This document shows, in pieces, positions 56,768-64,000 of a stretch of 64,000 nucleotides of DNA. Source of the stretch: Variovorax boronicumulans. Its GTDB lineage: Bacteria; Pseudomonadota; Gammaproteobacteria; Burkholderiales; Burkholderiaceae_C. The position numbers and the translations under genes were made by a program. A model generated the notes under the pieces. That model ran no database searches and was not told the origin of the DNA. It worked only from the letters and a program-made list of their open reading frames with translations. The DNA lies in NCBI RefSeq assembly GCF_019352895.1, contig NZ_JAAAFX010000004.1, positions 2,034,245 to 2,098,244 of the forward strand, in the 5' to 3' direction. Position 1 is the stretch's first letter. Every line of letters starts with the position of its first letter.

Positions 56768-57712
56768 ATGAACCCGCCCGCCGTCCCCGCCACCGAACTG
56801 CTGCTCGAACGCCTGCTCGCGCGCCTGCGCCTGCGCCACCTGAAGCTGGTCGACGCGCTCGAGACGCATGCCAACCTGCGCCGCGCGGCCGCGGCGGTCC
56901 ACATGACGCAGCCCGCCGCGACGCAGATGCTGCGCGAGCTCGAGACCCTGCTGGGCACGGCCTTGTTCGAGCGCCATGCGCGCGGCATGCGCATCACCGA
57001 GGCCGGGCGGCTCGTGGCCCGGCACGCGCGCCTGTCCATCGATGCCTTGCGCGTGGCGAGCGAGGAGCTCACGGCGCTGGCCACGCAGCAGGTGCGGCCG
57101 CTGCGCATCGGCGCGATCGATGCCGCCATGGCCAGCGTGCTGCAGCCGGTGCTGGAGCGATTGCTCGCGAGCTATCCCGAGTGGCGCCTGGAGATCGAGG
57201 AAAACAGCATCGACCGCCTGAGCGCGGGCCTGCGCGCGGGCGCGTTCGATGCGGTGCTGGTGCGCGAGCCCGTGCGGCTCGAACCCGGGCACCGCTTCAT
57301 CGCGCTGCGCGAGGACCGGATGGTGCTTGTCGCCGCCGCCACGCATCCGGCGGCGCGGCGGCGGCGGCTGAAGCTGGCGGACCTGGCGCAGTCGCGCTGG
57401 ATCCTCCCGCCGGCCCACTTCGCCGTGCGGCGCGCGCTCGACGCGCTGTGGTCGCAGGAAGCGCACCCGCCGCGCGCGCACCCGGTGCAGACGCTGGCAC
57501 CGCGCCTGCTGCTGAGCATGCTGTCGCAGCCGGACGTGGTGGTGCCGGTGCCGCTCACCCTGCTCGATCGGCTGGGACGGCACGGGATCGTGGAACTGCC
57601 GCTGGACCTGCAGGCGCCGATCGAGCCGATCGGCCTGCTCTTCCGCAGCAGCGATGCGCAGGGCGCGCTGGCGCTGCTGATCGATTTCCTGGTGGCTGCA
57701 AGCCAGGGGTGA
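56768..57712 (+). CDS. LysR-family transcriptional regulator
   Basis: 314-aa LysR-type regulator. The HTH lies about 20-60 (LKLVDALETHANLRRAAAAV, MTQPAATQMLRELE), followed by a linker helix and an effector-binding domain from about 110. It resembles the GbpR/CbbR-like group with an N-terminal extension before the HTH. Divergent from the periplasmic M20 amidohydrolase, which it probably controls. A 255-bp gap with nothing recognisable follows before the next gene. Confidence 0.9.
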   Translation: MNPPAVPATELLLERLLARLRLRHLKLVDALETHANLRRAAAAVHMTQPAATQMLRELETLLGTALFERHARGMRITEAGRLVARHARLSIDALRVASEELTALATQQVRPLRIGAIDAAMASVLQPVLERLLASYPEWRLEIEENSIDRLSAGLRAGAFDAVLVREPVRLEPGHRFIALREDRMVLVAAATHPAARRRRLKLADLAQSRWILPPAHFAVRRALDALWSQEAHPPRAHPVQTLAPRLLLSMLSQPDVVVPVPLTLLDRLGRHGIVELPLDLQAPIEPIGLLFRSSDAQGALALLIDFLVAASQG

Positions 57713-57967
57713 TGCCTGCGCCGTGCGCACCAGCGGGGGAGGCCGCTGCTCCGCAGCACGAGGGTCAGCCGGTCCAGCAGCGCACCTGGGCATCGGCAGG
57801 CGCAGGCCTGAGGGCGCTCGCGCAAGCGCCACGAGCGGCGGCGCTGCCATCCGTCGTGGCCCCGTGCCCGCCGGGTGCCCGCCGGGTGAGCGCCGGGTTG
57901 CGGCAGGTGCGAGGGCCTGCAACACTGGCGAGCCTTTTTTTTCAGACGCCCACAGGAGGACCGTGCC

Positions 57968-58612
57968 ATGCGCTTTTCATCCAGCATCGCGTCGCGCCTT
58001 GGCTTGCTCGTCGCGCTCGGCGCGGCCCAGCAGGTCATGGCCGCATCACCGAGTTTCAGCTGCGCCCGGGCCCAGGGGGTGGCGCAGGAGGCGGTCTGTC
58101 AGGACGGCATGCTGGCCGCGCTCGACCGCGAGAACGCGCGGGTCTACGCACTGGCGCGCAAGGCCCCCGGCCAGAGCGCGCAGCAGAAGAAGACGTTGAC
58201 GGCGATGCAGCGCGGCTGGATCAAGGGCCGGGACGACTGCTGGAAGTCGGACGACGCCAAGGCCTGCATACGAGACGCCTACGTCCTGCGGATCGCGGAG
58301 CTGCGCGCGGGGCTGCCTGCCGCGATGCGCCGCAACGACAAGGGCGGCGTCAGCATCGGCCCGGTGCCGGTGCATTGCCCGGGCGAGGCGGAACCGATGA
58401 ACGCCACCTTCGTGAACGTCGAGCCCTCGCTGGTCGCCCTGGCAGGCAAGGACCGCAGCTTCGTGCTGAGCATCGCGCCGTCGGCTTCGGGCGCGCGCTA
58501 CCTCGGCCGCTCTCCCGAGGGCGAAGCGCTCTTCTGGCAGAAGGGCCCGGGCGCCATCGTGCAGTTGCCCGGCGGCCAGGAGCTGAACTGCCGCATCGGA
58601 GCGCTGCCGTGA
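57968..58612 (+). CDS. Secreted LprI/DUF1311 - MliC fusion, lysozyme-inhibitor-like
   Basis: 214-aa exported protein. The signal peptide ends near residue 26 (QQVMAAS). The first half (about 30-115) matches the LprI/DUF1311 pattern: FSCARAQGVAQEAVCQD, then RGWIKGRDDCW and a further CI pair, four cysteines likely forming disulfides. The second half (about 120-214) resembles MliC, the inhibitor of c-type lysozyme: FVLSIAPSASGARYL, ALFWQKGPGAIV and a final NCRI. Both parts belong to families tied to lysozyme inhibition. ATG at 57968 with AGGAGG upstream. It stands alone. Confidence 0.8.
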   Translation: MRFSSSIASRLGLLVALGAAQQVMAASPSFSCARAQGVAQEAVCQDGMLAALDRENARVYALARKAPGQSAQQKKTLTAMQRGWIKGRDDCWKSDDAKACIRDAYVLRIAELRAGLPAAMRRNDKGGVSIGPVPVHCPGEAEPMNATFVNVEPSLVALAGKDRSFVLSIAPSASGARYLGRSPEGEALFWQKGPGAIVQLPGGQELNCRIGALP

Positions 58613-58714
58613 GACGACCGGGGCTGTCGATCGCTTGCGCGCCTGCCGCTGGAATCAGCGCGTCGGGCACCGGCTGCAACGTTGCCCACGACGTGCGAGC
58701 GGGCGAGGGCACGC

Positions 58715-59440
58715 TCAGCCGTAGACGCTGAGCGACGCCAGGATCTGGGTGAAGTAGTCGGTCGCCAACTGCGTGGCGGCCTTGGCGTCACGCGCCTCGA
58801 TCGCATCGACGATGGCCGTCAACTCGCGCAGCGTCTTTTCTCGCACGATGGTGCCGACGGGGCTGTGCAGGCTGGAGCGTCCGTCGTACTGCACGGCACG
58901 CCGATCGGTCACCACGGCCTCGAAGACCTGCATCAGGAAGCGATTGCGCGTGGCGCGATAGATCGCCTGGTGCACGCCGTAGATGCCTTCCTTGAAGTCG
59001 ATCCACTGGTCGGCGTCGCGCACGGCGGCGAGGTGGTGGCGCATCAATGCGAGGTCTTCCGCGTCTGCGCGTTGCGCGGACAGGGCCATCATGGCCGGCT
59101 CGAACAGCAGGCGGCCTTCGAGGATCTCGCCATAGGTCGGCACGTCGTCGTGGTGGGCGGCGACCGGCAGGTCGGTTTCGCTGAGCAACTGCAGCAGCGA
59201 GTCGGCCAGGAACGTGCCGCTGCCGACCTTGCGCAGCAACAAGCCCTGGCTGCTCATCATCGCCAGCGCGTGGCGCACCGTGCCACGCGTGGTGTGGAAC
59301 TGCGTCGACAGGTCGCGCTCGTTCGGGAGCTTGTCGCCGGGCTTGAGCACGCCGTCCTGTATCGACTGCAGGATCGCCCGATAGACCTTCGAGGCCGTGG
59401 CCTTGTCCTGGGCGCCGATGCGCTCCGACAGATCGGCCAT
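58715..59440 (-). CDS. GntR/FadR-family transcriptional regulator
   Basis: 241-aa regulator with an N-terminal winged HTH (about 12-75: KVYRAILQSIQDGVLKPGDK, LPNERDLSTQF, TTRGTVRHAL) and a C-terminal FCD domain (about 95-230, metal-binding histidine and aspartate residues). The ATG at 59440 is chosen; in-frame upstream sequence is the promoter region. A sigma-70-like promoter and a TGGTTGACCA site lie upstream, and a second, perfect site lies nearer the divergent RidA/ABC operon. It probably represses both until the imported compound is present. Confidence 0.9.
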   Translation of the reverse strand: MADLSERIGAQDKATASKVYRAILQSIQDGVLKPGDKLPNERDLSTQFHTTRGTVRHALAMMSSQGLLLRKVGSGTFLADSLLQLLSETDLPVAAHHDDVPTYGEILEGRLLFEPAMMALSAQRADAEDLALMRHHLAAVRDADQWIDFKEGIYGVHQAIYRATRNRFLMQVFEAVVTDRRAVQYDGRSSLHSPVGTIVREKTLRELTAIVDAIEARDAKAATQLATDYFTQILASLSVYG

Positions 59441-59491
59441 CGGCCCGGCGGTCGCAGCGGCGGGGTTTGACGGAAGCCCGGGGGCTATGGT

Positions 59492-59519
59492 TTTATATTT
59501 CGCCAAAATGGTTGACCAA
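59492..59519 (-). promoter_or_regulatory. Probable sigma-70 promoter of the gntR gene
   Basis: On the minus strand, TTGGTC (59519-59514) and TATAAA (59497-59492) are separated by 16 bp. The -35 box lies inside the operator at 59508-59520, so bound repressor would block it. Confidence 0.5.
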
Positions 59520-59520
59520 T
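59508..59520. promoter_or_regulatory. GntR/FadR operator 1
   Basis: ATGGTTGACCAAT: a TGGT-TG-ACCA palindrome of the FadR-group type, 68 bp upstream of the gntR start and overlapping its predicted -35 box. Confidence 0.65.
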
Positions 59521-59584
59521 GATGAACTGCAATCCTAGAATAAATCCAGCTCCATGCGGGATCTCGCAGGAAGCGCGCACCAAA

Positions 59585-59598
59585 ATTGGTTAACCAAT
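59585..59598. promoter_or_regulatory. GntR/FadR operator 2
   Basis: ATTGGTTAACCAAT is a perfect 14-bp palindrome containing TGGTTAACCA, 80 bp before the RidA start. Its centre is 77 bp (about seven helical turns) from operator 1, so looping between the two is possible. Confidence 0.7.
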
Positions 59599-59678
59599 CG
59601 CAGTGAATGCTGTGATTTTCCCAGATAACCCTGCCGCTGCACCACCTTGGGGGTGCAAGAGGCCCAACTCCACCTTTC

Positions 59679-60170
59679 ATGGCACTGGATTCGAACATCG
59701 CGACGGACCTGACACCTGAGATGCGGCTCGCCGGCCTGGGCCTCGCCCTGCCATCGGCACCCGAGCCGGTCGCCAACTTCGTGGCCTGGCGGCGCGTCGG
59801 TCCGTTGCTCTATCTGTCGGGGCAGGGGCCGCTGGAGGCCGATGGGCATCTGCATGTCGGCCGCGTCGGCGAAGAGGTCGGCATCGAGGCAGCGTATCTG
59901 CATGCCCGGCTGACCGGACTCAACCTGCTGGCCGTCGCCAAGGACGCGCTCGGCGAACTCGGCCGGGTGCGCAACGTGATCAAGCTGCTGGCCTTCGTGA
60001 ATGCGGCCCCCGGTTTTGCGCAGCATCCGAAGGTCATCAACGGCTGCTCCGACCTGTTCGTCGCCGTGTTCGGCGAGGCGATCGGTCGCGGCGCGCGGTC
60101 GGCGATCGGCGCGGGCTCGCTGCCCGGCAACCAGACCGTCGAGGTCGAAGCCATTCTGGAAGTGGACTGA
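59679..60170 (+). CDS. RidA/YjgF-family protein
   Basis: 163-aa cytoplasmic RidA-like protein, longer than RidA itself, of the YjgF/Rid subgroup with FVAWRRVGPLLYLSGQGPL and ARSAIGAGSLPGNQTVEVE. The arginine of ARSAIGAGSLP corresponds to the imine-binding residue of Rid proteins. It is the first gene of the operon with the polar amino acid ABC importer (4-bp gap to the permease), so it may deaminate an imine formed from the imported amino compound. Directly downstream of the GntR operator. Confidence 0.88.
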   Translation: MALDSNIATDLTPEMRLAGLGLALPSAPEPVANFVAWRRVGPLLYLSGQGPLEADGHLHVGRVGEEVGIEAAYLHARLTGLNLLAVAKDALGELGRVRNVIKLLAFVNAAPGFAQHPKVINGCSDLFVAVFGEAIGRGARSAIGAGSLPGNQTVEVEAILEVD

Positions 60171-60173
60171 CGC

Positions 60174-60839
60174 ATGGCCTACCAGTTCCAGTTCGAGGCG
60201 CTTGCGCCGTACACCGGCCAGTTGATCGACGGCATGCTTCACACGCTGGCCTATGCCGCGTCGAGCATCGTGCTCGGCATGGCGATCGGGGTGGTGGGCG
60301 CACTGGTGCTGATCTACGGCAACAAGCCGCTGCGCGGCGCGACGCGTGTCTACGTGGAGTTCTTCCGCAACACGCCGGCGCTGGTCCAGTTGTTCCTCAT
60401 CTACTTCGGCCTGCCGAGCCTCGGCCTGCGGCTCGATGCGCCGGTGGCGGGCGTGATCTCGCTGGCGCTCTACTGCGGCGCCTACATGGTCGAGGTGTTC
60501 CGCTCGGGCCTGCTGTCGGTACCGAACGGCCTTTCCGAGGCGGGGGCGGCGCTCGGCCTGCGTCGTCGGCAGGTGCTGATGCACGTGTTGTTCGTGCCGG
60601 CGCTGCGCAACGTCTTCCCGTCGCTGGCCAGCCAGATGGTGCTGACGCTGATCGGCACCAGCCTGATCTCTCAGATCGGCGTCGAGGACATCTTTCACGC
60701 CGGCAGCTTCATCGACTCGCGCACCTTCCGCAGCTTCGAGGTCTACCTGGTGATCTGCGCGATGTATTTCGTGGCGGTGCAGGCCCTGCGCATCGTGCTG
60801 GGCTTCGTGCAGCGTCGCCTGTTCCCGAAGGAGTTCTGA
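60174..60839 (+). CDS. Polar amino acid ABC transporter permease (HisM/GlnP family), subunit 1
   Basis: 221-aa inner-membrane permease with about five helices. The N-terminus LIDGMLHTLAYAASSIVLGM, the FFRNTPALVQLF segment and the EAGAALGLRR coupling loop are family hallmarks. Partner of the next permease, which begins 1 bp after its stop, in an importer with the ATPase at 61478 and the binding protein at 62251. Confidence 0.92.
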   Translation: MAYQFQFEALAPYTGQLIDGMLHTLAYAASSIVLGMAIGVVGALVLIYGNKPLRGATRVYVEFFRNTPALVQLFLIYFGLPSLGLRLDAPVAGVISLALYCGAYMVEVFRSGLLSVPNGLSEAGAALGLRRRQVLMHVLFVPALRNVFPSLASQMVLTLIGTSLISQIGVEDIFHAGSFIDSRTFRSFEVYLVICAMYFVAVQALRIVLGFVQRRLFPKEF

Positions 60840-60840
60840 G

Positions 60841-61497
60841 ATGCGAAGCCTCTCCATCGCCGACCTGTGGCTGATCCTCGGCGCGATCCGCTGGACCGTG
60901 GCCCTGGCACTCACTGCACTGGTCATCGGCAGCGTGATCGCGCTCGGCGTCGCCGTGGCGCGCACCTCGCGCCAGGGCTGGCTGCGGGTGCTGGCGCGCA
61001 TCTACGTGGAGCTGGTGCAGGGCACGCCGCTGCTCGGCGTGCTGTTCCTGCTGTATTTCGGCGTGCCGATGCTGATGGGCATCCAGATCGATGCCTTCAC
61101 GGCGGCGGCTATCGCCTTCTCGCTGTCGGCCGGGGCCTTCCTCGGGGAGATCTGGCGCGGCGCCGTGGAATCGGTGTCCAAGGGGCAATGGGAAGCAGGT
61201 GCATGCGTCGGCCTGCGGCGCTGGCATGTCATGCGCCATGTGGTGTGGCCCCAGGCCGCCCGCGTTGCCCTCGCGCCGACCGTGAGCTATCTGGTGCAGC
61301 TCATCAAGAACACCTCGCTGGCCGCGCTGGTGGGCCTGGTCGAACTGACGCGTTCGGGCCAGATCGTCGCGGGCTCGACGCTCGCGCATCTCCCGGTCTT
61401 CTGCGGCGTGGCCCTGTGCTACTTCGCCATCTGCTATCCGCTGGCTCGCCTGGCACTTTCCCTGGAAGGACGCATGCATGTCGCTCGTGCGAATTGA
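60841..61497 (+). CDS. Polar amino acid ABC transporter permease, subunit 2
   Basis: 218-aa partner permease of the same family: VELVQGTPLLGVLFLLYFG, then WEAGACVGLRRWHVM as the ATPase-coupling loop. Four to five transmembrane helices. It overlaps the following ATPase gene by 20 bp, showing tight co-translation. The two different permeases imply a heterodimeric channel. Confidence 0.92.
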   Translation: MRSLSIADLWLILGAIRWTVALALTALVIGSVIALGVAVARTSRQGWLRVLARIYVELVQGTPLLGVLFLLYFGVPMLMGIQIDAFTAAAIAFSLSAGAFLGEIWRGAVESVSKGQWEAGACVGLRRWHVMRHVVWPQAARVALAPTVSYLVQLIKNTSLAALVGLVELTRSGQIVAGSTLAHLPVFCGVALCYFAICYPLARLALSLEGRMHVARAN

Positions 61498-62206
61498 ATC
61501 GGTCGAAAAGCACTTCGGTGACAACCATGTGCTGCGTGGCGTGTCGACGGAAGTTGCCAAGGGGGACATCGTGGCGCTCGTAGGGCGCAGCGGGTCCGGC
61601 AAGAGCACGCTGCTGCGTTGCGTGAACGGACTGGAAACCATCGGCTCGGGCCGCATCGTGGTCGACGGTGTCGACGTCCATGCGCCGTCGACCGATCTCG
61701 CGCTGCTGCGCCAGCGCGTCGGCATGGTGTTCCAGAGCTTCAACCTGTTTCCGCACCTCTCGGCGTCGGCCAACGTCACGCTGGCACCGGTGCTCACCAA
61801 GAAGATCACGCGCGATGAAGCGCCCGCGCTCGCCAGGCAGATGCTGGAGCGCGTCGGCCTCGGCCAGAAGCTGGACGCCATGCCGTCGCAGTTGTCGGGT
61901 GGCCAGCAGCAGCGGGTGGCGATCGCGCGCGCCCTGGCGATGTCGCCGCAGCTCATGTTGTTCGACGAGGCCACCTCGGCGCTCGACCCCGAACTGGTGG
62001 GCGAGGTGCTGCGCGTCATGGAAGACCTGGCACGCGACGGCATGACCATGATGGTGGTGACGCACGAGATGGCGTTCGCACGCCGGGTCGCCTCCGAGGT
62101 GCTCTTCATGAACCAGGGCCGCATCTGGGAGCGCGGCACGCCCGAGCGGATGTTCGGCGCGCCGCAGACCCCCGAGTTCCAGCAGTTCGTCCAGTCGGTC
62201 GTCTGA
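61478..62206 (+). CDS. Polar amino acid ABC transporter ATPase (GlnQ/HisP family)
   Basis: 242-aa ATPase. Walker A GRSGSGKST lies near 36-44, the Q-loop is FQSFNLFPHL, the signature LSGGQQQR, Walker B LMLFDEATSALDPE and the H-loop VVTHEM. All match the PAAT family, so it should drive uptake of an amino acid or a derivative. It overlaps the upstream permease gene by 20 bp. Confidence 0.94.
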   Translation: MSLVRIESVEKHFGDNHVLRGVSTEVAKGDIVALVGRSGSGKSTLLRCVNGLETIGSGRIVVDGVDVHAPSTDLALLRQRVGMVFQSFNLFPHLSASANVTLAPVLTKKITRDEAPALARQMLERVGLGQKLDAMPSQLSGGQQQRVAIARALAMSPQLMLFDEATSALDPELVGEVLRVMEDLARDGMTMMVVTHEMAFARRVASEVLFMNQGRIWERGTPERMFGAPQTPEFQQFVQSVV

Positions 62207-62250
62207 CCGCCTTTCCTTCTTCCCTTTCGTTCACTTCCAGGAGTCTTCCC

Positions 62251-63027
62251 ATGTCTACACCTGCATCCCTGATCGCTGCCGCATTGTTGTGCGCCGCGCC
62301 GCTGTTCGCGCACGCGGACAAGCTCGCCGACATCAAGTCCAAGGGCGTGATCCGCATCGCGACCACCATCGATGCGGCCCCCTGGGGCTTCACGGACGCC
62401 GCCGGAAAACCGACCGGGCTGGACGTCGAACTGGCGGAGAACGTGGCGAAGACGATGGGCGTCAAGCTCGAACTGCAGCAGGTCACGGGTGCCAACCGCA
62501 TTCCCTACCTGCTGTCGAACAAGGTCGACGTGGTGATCGCCGCGCTCGGCAGTTCGCCGGAACGCGCCAAGCAGGTCGCGTTCTCCAAGCCCTATGCAGC
62601 GGTGTACCTCGGCGTCTACGGCGGCAAGGGCGTTGCCAAGGTCGCGAAGCCGGCTGATCTCGCCGGCCAGACCATCGCGGTGCCCAAGGGCTCCACGCCC
62701 GACCTGTCGCTCTCCGAGATGGTGCCCGGCGCCAAGCTGATTCGTCTCGAAGACACGGCCTCCACCATCTCGGCCTTCCTGTCGGGCCAGGCGCCGTTGT
62801 TCGCCGAGAACAACTTCATCGCCCAGAAGGTCGCCGACGAGAACCCGGCCAAGGGCATCGAGATGAAGTCGCTGCTTCGCATCAGCCCGGCGTACATGGC
62901 CGTGCAGCCGAGCGAGACCGCACTGCTCGCCGAGATGAACAAGATCGTCGATGCCAAGACGGCCGACGGCAGCCTTGCCGCCCTGCGCCTGAAGTGGTTC
63001 AAGGACGAGCAAAAAGAAGTCAAGTAA
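62251..63027 (+). CDS. Periplasmic binding protein of the polar amino acid ABC importer (SBP family 3)
   Basis: 258-aa periplasmic solute-binding protein. The signal peptide ends near A22 (LFAHA), followed by LADIKSKGVIRIATTID and the domain hallmarks TGLDVELAENVAKTMG and DVVIAALGSSPERAKQVAFS. It delivers the substrate to the permease pair. Ligand residues do not allow a firm choice; the downstream AspA/DoeB-type deacylase suggests an N-acylated amino acid or ectoine-like compound. Confidence 0.92.
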   Translation: MSTPASLIAAALLCAAPLFAHADKLADIKSKGVIRIATTIDAAPWGFTDAAGKPTGLDVELAENVAKTMGVKLELQQVTGANRIPYLLSNKVDVVIAALGSSPERAKQVAFSKPYAAVYLGVYGGKGVAKVAKPADLAGQTIAVPKGSTPDLSLSEMVPGAKLIRLEDTASTISAFLSGQAPLFAENNFIAQKVADENPAKGIEMKSLLRISPAYMAVQPSETALLAEMNKIVDAKTADGSLAALRLKWFKDEQKEVK

Positions 63028-63037
63028 GGAGCGGCCA

Positions 63038-64000
63038 GTGAGCGAGCGCGGAACCACCGTTTTCACGGACATCGACTGGGCACGGCCCGGCAAGCAGGTC
63101 GGCCACGCATGGCTGCCACATTCGGGGCACGCCGATGCCTGGGGCGCGGTCGCACTTCCGCTGGCCGTCATCAAGAACGGCGAAGGCCCGACGGTGCTCG
63201 TGACGGGCGCCATCCACGGCGACGAGTACGAGGGGCCGATCGTCATCAACGAGTTGATCCGTTCACTCGAAGCGTCTCGGGTCGAGGGCCGGCTGATCCT
63301 CATGCCGGCGGCCAATGCACCGGCGCTGCGTGCGGCCTCGCGCGTGAGCCCGCTGGACGGCAAGAACCTGGCGCGCGTGTTCCCTGGCGATCCGTACGGC
63401 ACGCCGACGGAGCAGATCGCCGCCTTCATCCACGACACCCTCTTTCCGCTGTGCGACGCCTATGTCGACCTGCATGCGGGCGGCAGCTCGCTGTTCATCG
63501 AGGAAAGCGCGCAGGTCGTGGTCACGCCGACGCTCGATGCGGCCGTGCGTGCGCGCGCCGAAGACATGGCGCGCTGGTTCGGCGCCAGGCTCACGGTCAT
63601 CACCGACAACATGGGCGATCCGCGCACCAGCTGCGGCGCGGCGGCACATCGGGGCCTGGCGGCGATCGCGGCCGAGATGGGAGAGAACGGCAGCGTGTCG
63701 CCGCATGGTGTGAAGCGCACGCGCGAATGCCTGGCGCGCGTGCTGGCGCGGCTGGGCGTCGTGCCGGGCGCACTGCCGGCCGAGCCACCGGCGAGCCGGC
63801 GCGTGCGCATCGTCCCGCGCGGCGGCAACCTGCTGTCGCCGGGCGACGGGTACTTCGAACCGTTGCACGGCCTGGGCGACACGGTCGCCGCGGGCGAAGT
63901 CGCGGGCTACCTTCATTCATTGACCGAACCCGCGCTGGTGCCGCGCGCGCTGCACTTCGCCGCCGGCGGCAGCATCTACTCGCAGCGCACCTTCGGCATC
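63038..64000 (+). CDS. Succinylglutamate desuccinylase / aspartoacylase family protein (3' end outside window)
   Basis: 321 codons are visible with no stop; the gene runs past the window end. Zinc-dependent AspA/AstE-type (M14-like) deacylase. The HxxE motif is H60 and E63 in GAIHGDEYEG, the third ligand is H146 in VDLHAGG, and a catalytic glutamate is likely in AAIAAEMGENG. It starts with GTG at 63038, AAGGAG 8-10 nt upstream, 10 bp after the binding-protein stop. The style is closer to DoeB (N-acetyl-diaminobutyrate deacetylase of ectoine breakdown) than to AstE, but no other ectoine gene is in view, so the substrate remains open. Confidence 0.88.
   Translation, partial: MSERGTTVFTDIDWARPGKQVGHAWLPHSGHADAWGAVALPLAVIKNGEGPTVLVTGAIHGDEYEGPIVINELIRSLEASRVEGRLILMPAANAPALRAASRVSPLDGKNLARVFPGDPYGTPTEQIAAFIHDTLFPLCDAYVDLHAGGSSLFIEESAQVVVTPTLDAAVRARAEDMARWFGARLTVITDNMGDPRTSCGAAAHRGLAAIAAEMGENGSVSPHGVKRTRECLARVLARLGVVPGALPAEPPASRRVRIVPRGGNLLSPGDGYFEPLHGLGDTVAAGEVAGYLHSLTEPALVPRALHFAAGGSIYSQRTFGI

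Overview
The window is GC-rich, densely coded DNA of a betaproteobacterium. Gene content and protein style (LLM monooxygenase clusters, a class II aldolase/MFS catabolic island, a hydroxyquinol pathway, many LysR/TetR/GntR regulators, an ESPR-bearing two-partner exoprotein) fit the Comamonadaceae, most likely Variovorax or a close relative. That assignment is inferred from overall character, not from a marker gene. No rRNA, tRNA or CRISPR array was seen.

Layout. 1-2905: end of a peptide-type ABC importer (two ATPases) and an aldo/keto reductase. 2906-4271: an SsuD-like flavin monooxygenase behind a probable sigma-54 promoter. 4219-5940: an HSL-type esterase with its TetR repressor and a palindromic operator. 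5974-11349: a small catabolic island (acyl-CoA ligase, MFS carrier, class II aldolase, TetR, SDR) with two related TetR-type operators. 11363-14413: a SulP anion permease coupled to a ParB-like protein, then an N-terminally short alpha/beta hydrolase. 14439-28088: an organosulfur-style cluster. It holds a heterodimeric ABC exporter, two short sigma-54 activators without sensor domains, three LLM monooxygenases and a TonB receptor, with sigma-54 -24/-12 promoters in front of the exporter, one activator and the receptor. 28089-31229: DoxX-like protein, uracil-DNA glycosylase, M23 peptidase, RluE and an exported RidA protein. 31480-34637: a hybrid histidine kinase divergent from a PhnD-like binding protein.

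34638-50387 is a contact-dependent inhibition (CDI)/two-partner secretion island: an AT-rich regulatory region with a 14-bp-arm palindrome, the TpsB/CdiB transporter, a lipoprotein, a 3017-residue CdiA, a 4-bp-overlapping immunity candidate, and an orphan second CdiA C-terminal module made of a duplicated 1.3-kb segment plus a different toxin end. An IS5-family element cuts this module and joins it to a remnant of a Gfo/Idh/MocA oxidoreductase. The element lacks a target-site duplication, so a rearrangement rather than a simple insertion is likely.

50755-55273: a hydroxyquinol (1,2,4-trihydroxybenzene) operon (intradiol dioxygenase, Dabb protein, FMN reductase, maleylacetate reductase) with a divergent LysR regulator. 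55306-58612: an exported M20 amidohydrolase with a divergent LysR, then a lysozyme-inhibitor-like fusion protein. 58715-64000: a GntR repressor with two TGGT(T)nACCA operators, controlling a RidA / polar amino acid ABC importer / AspA-DoeB-type deacylase operon that runs off the window end.

Main points for follow-up: the eye-found sigma-54 regulon tying distant LLM genes to the two activators; the new CdiA toxin/immunity pair with its broken orphan module; and several operator palindromes that pair cleanly with adjacent regulators.
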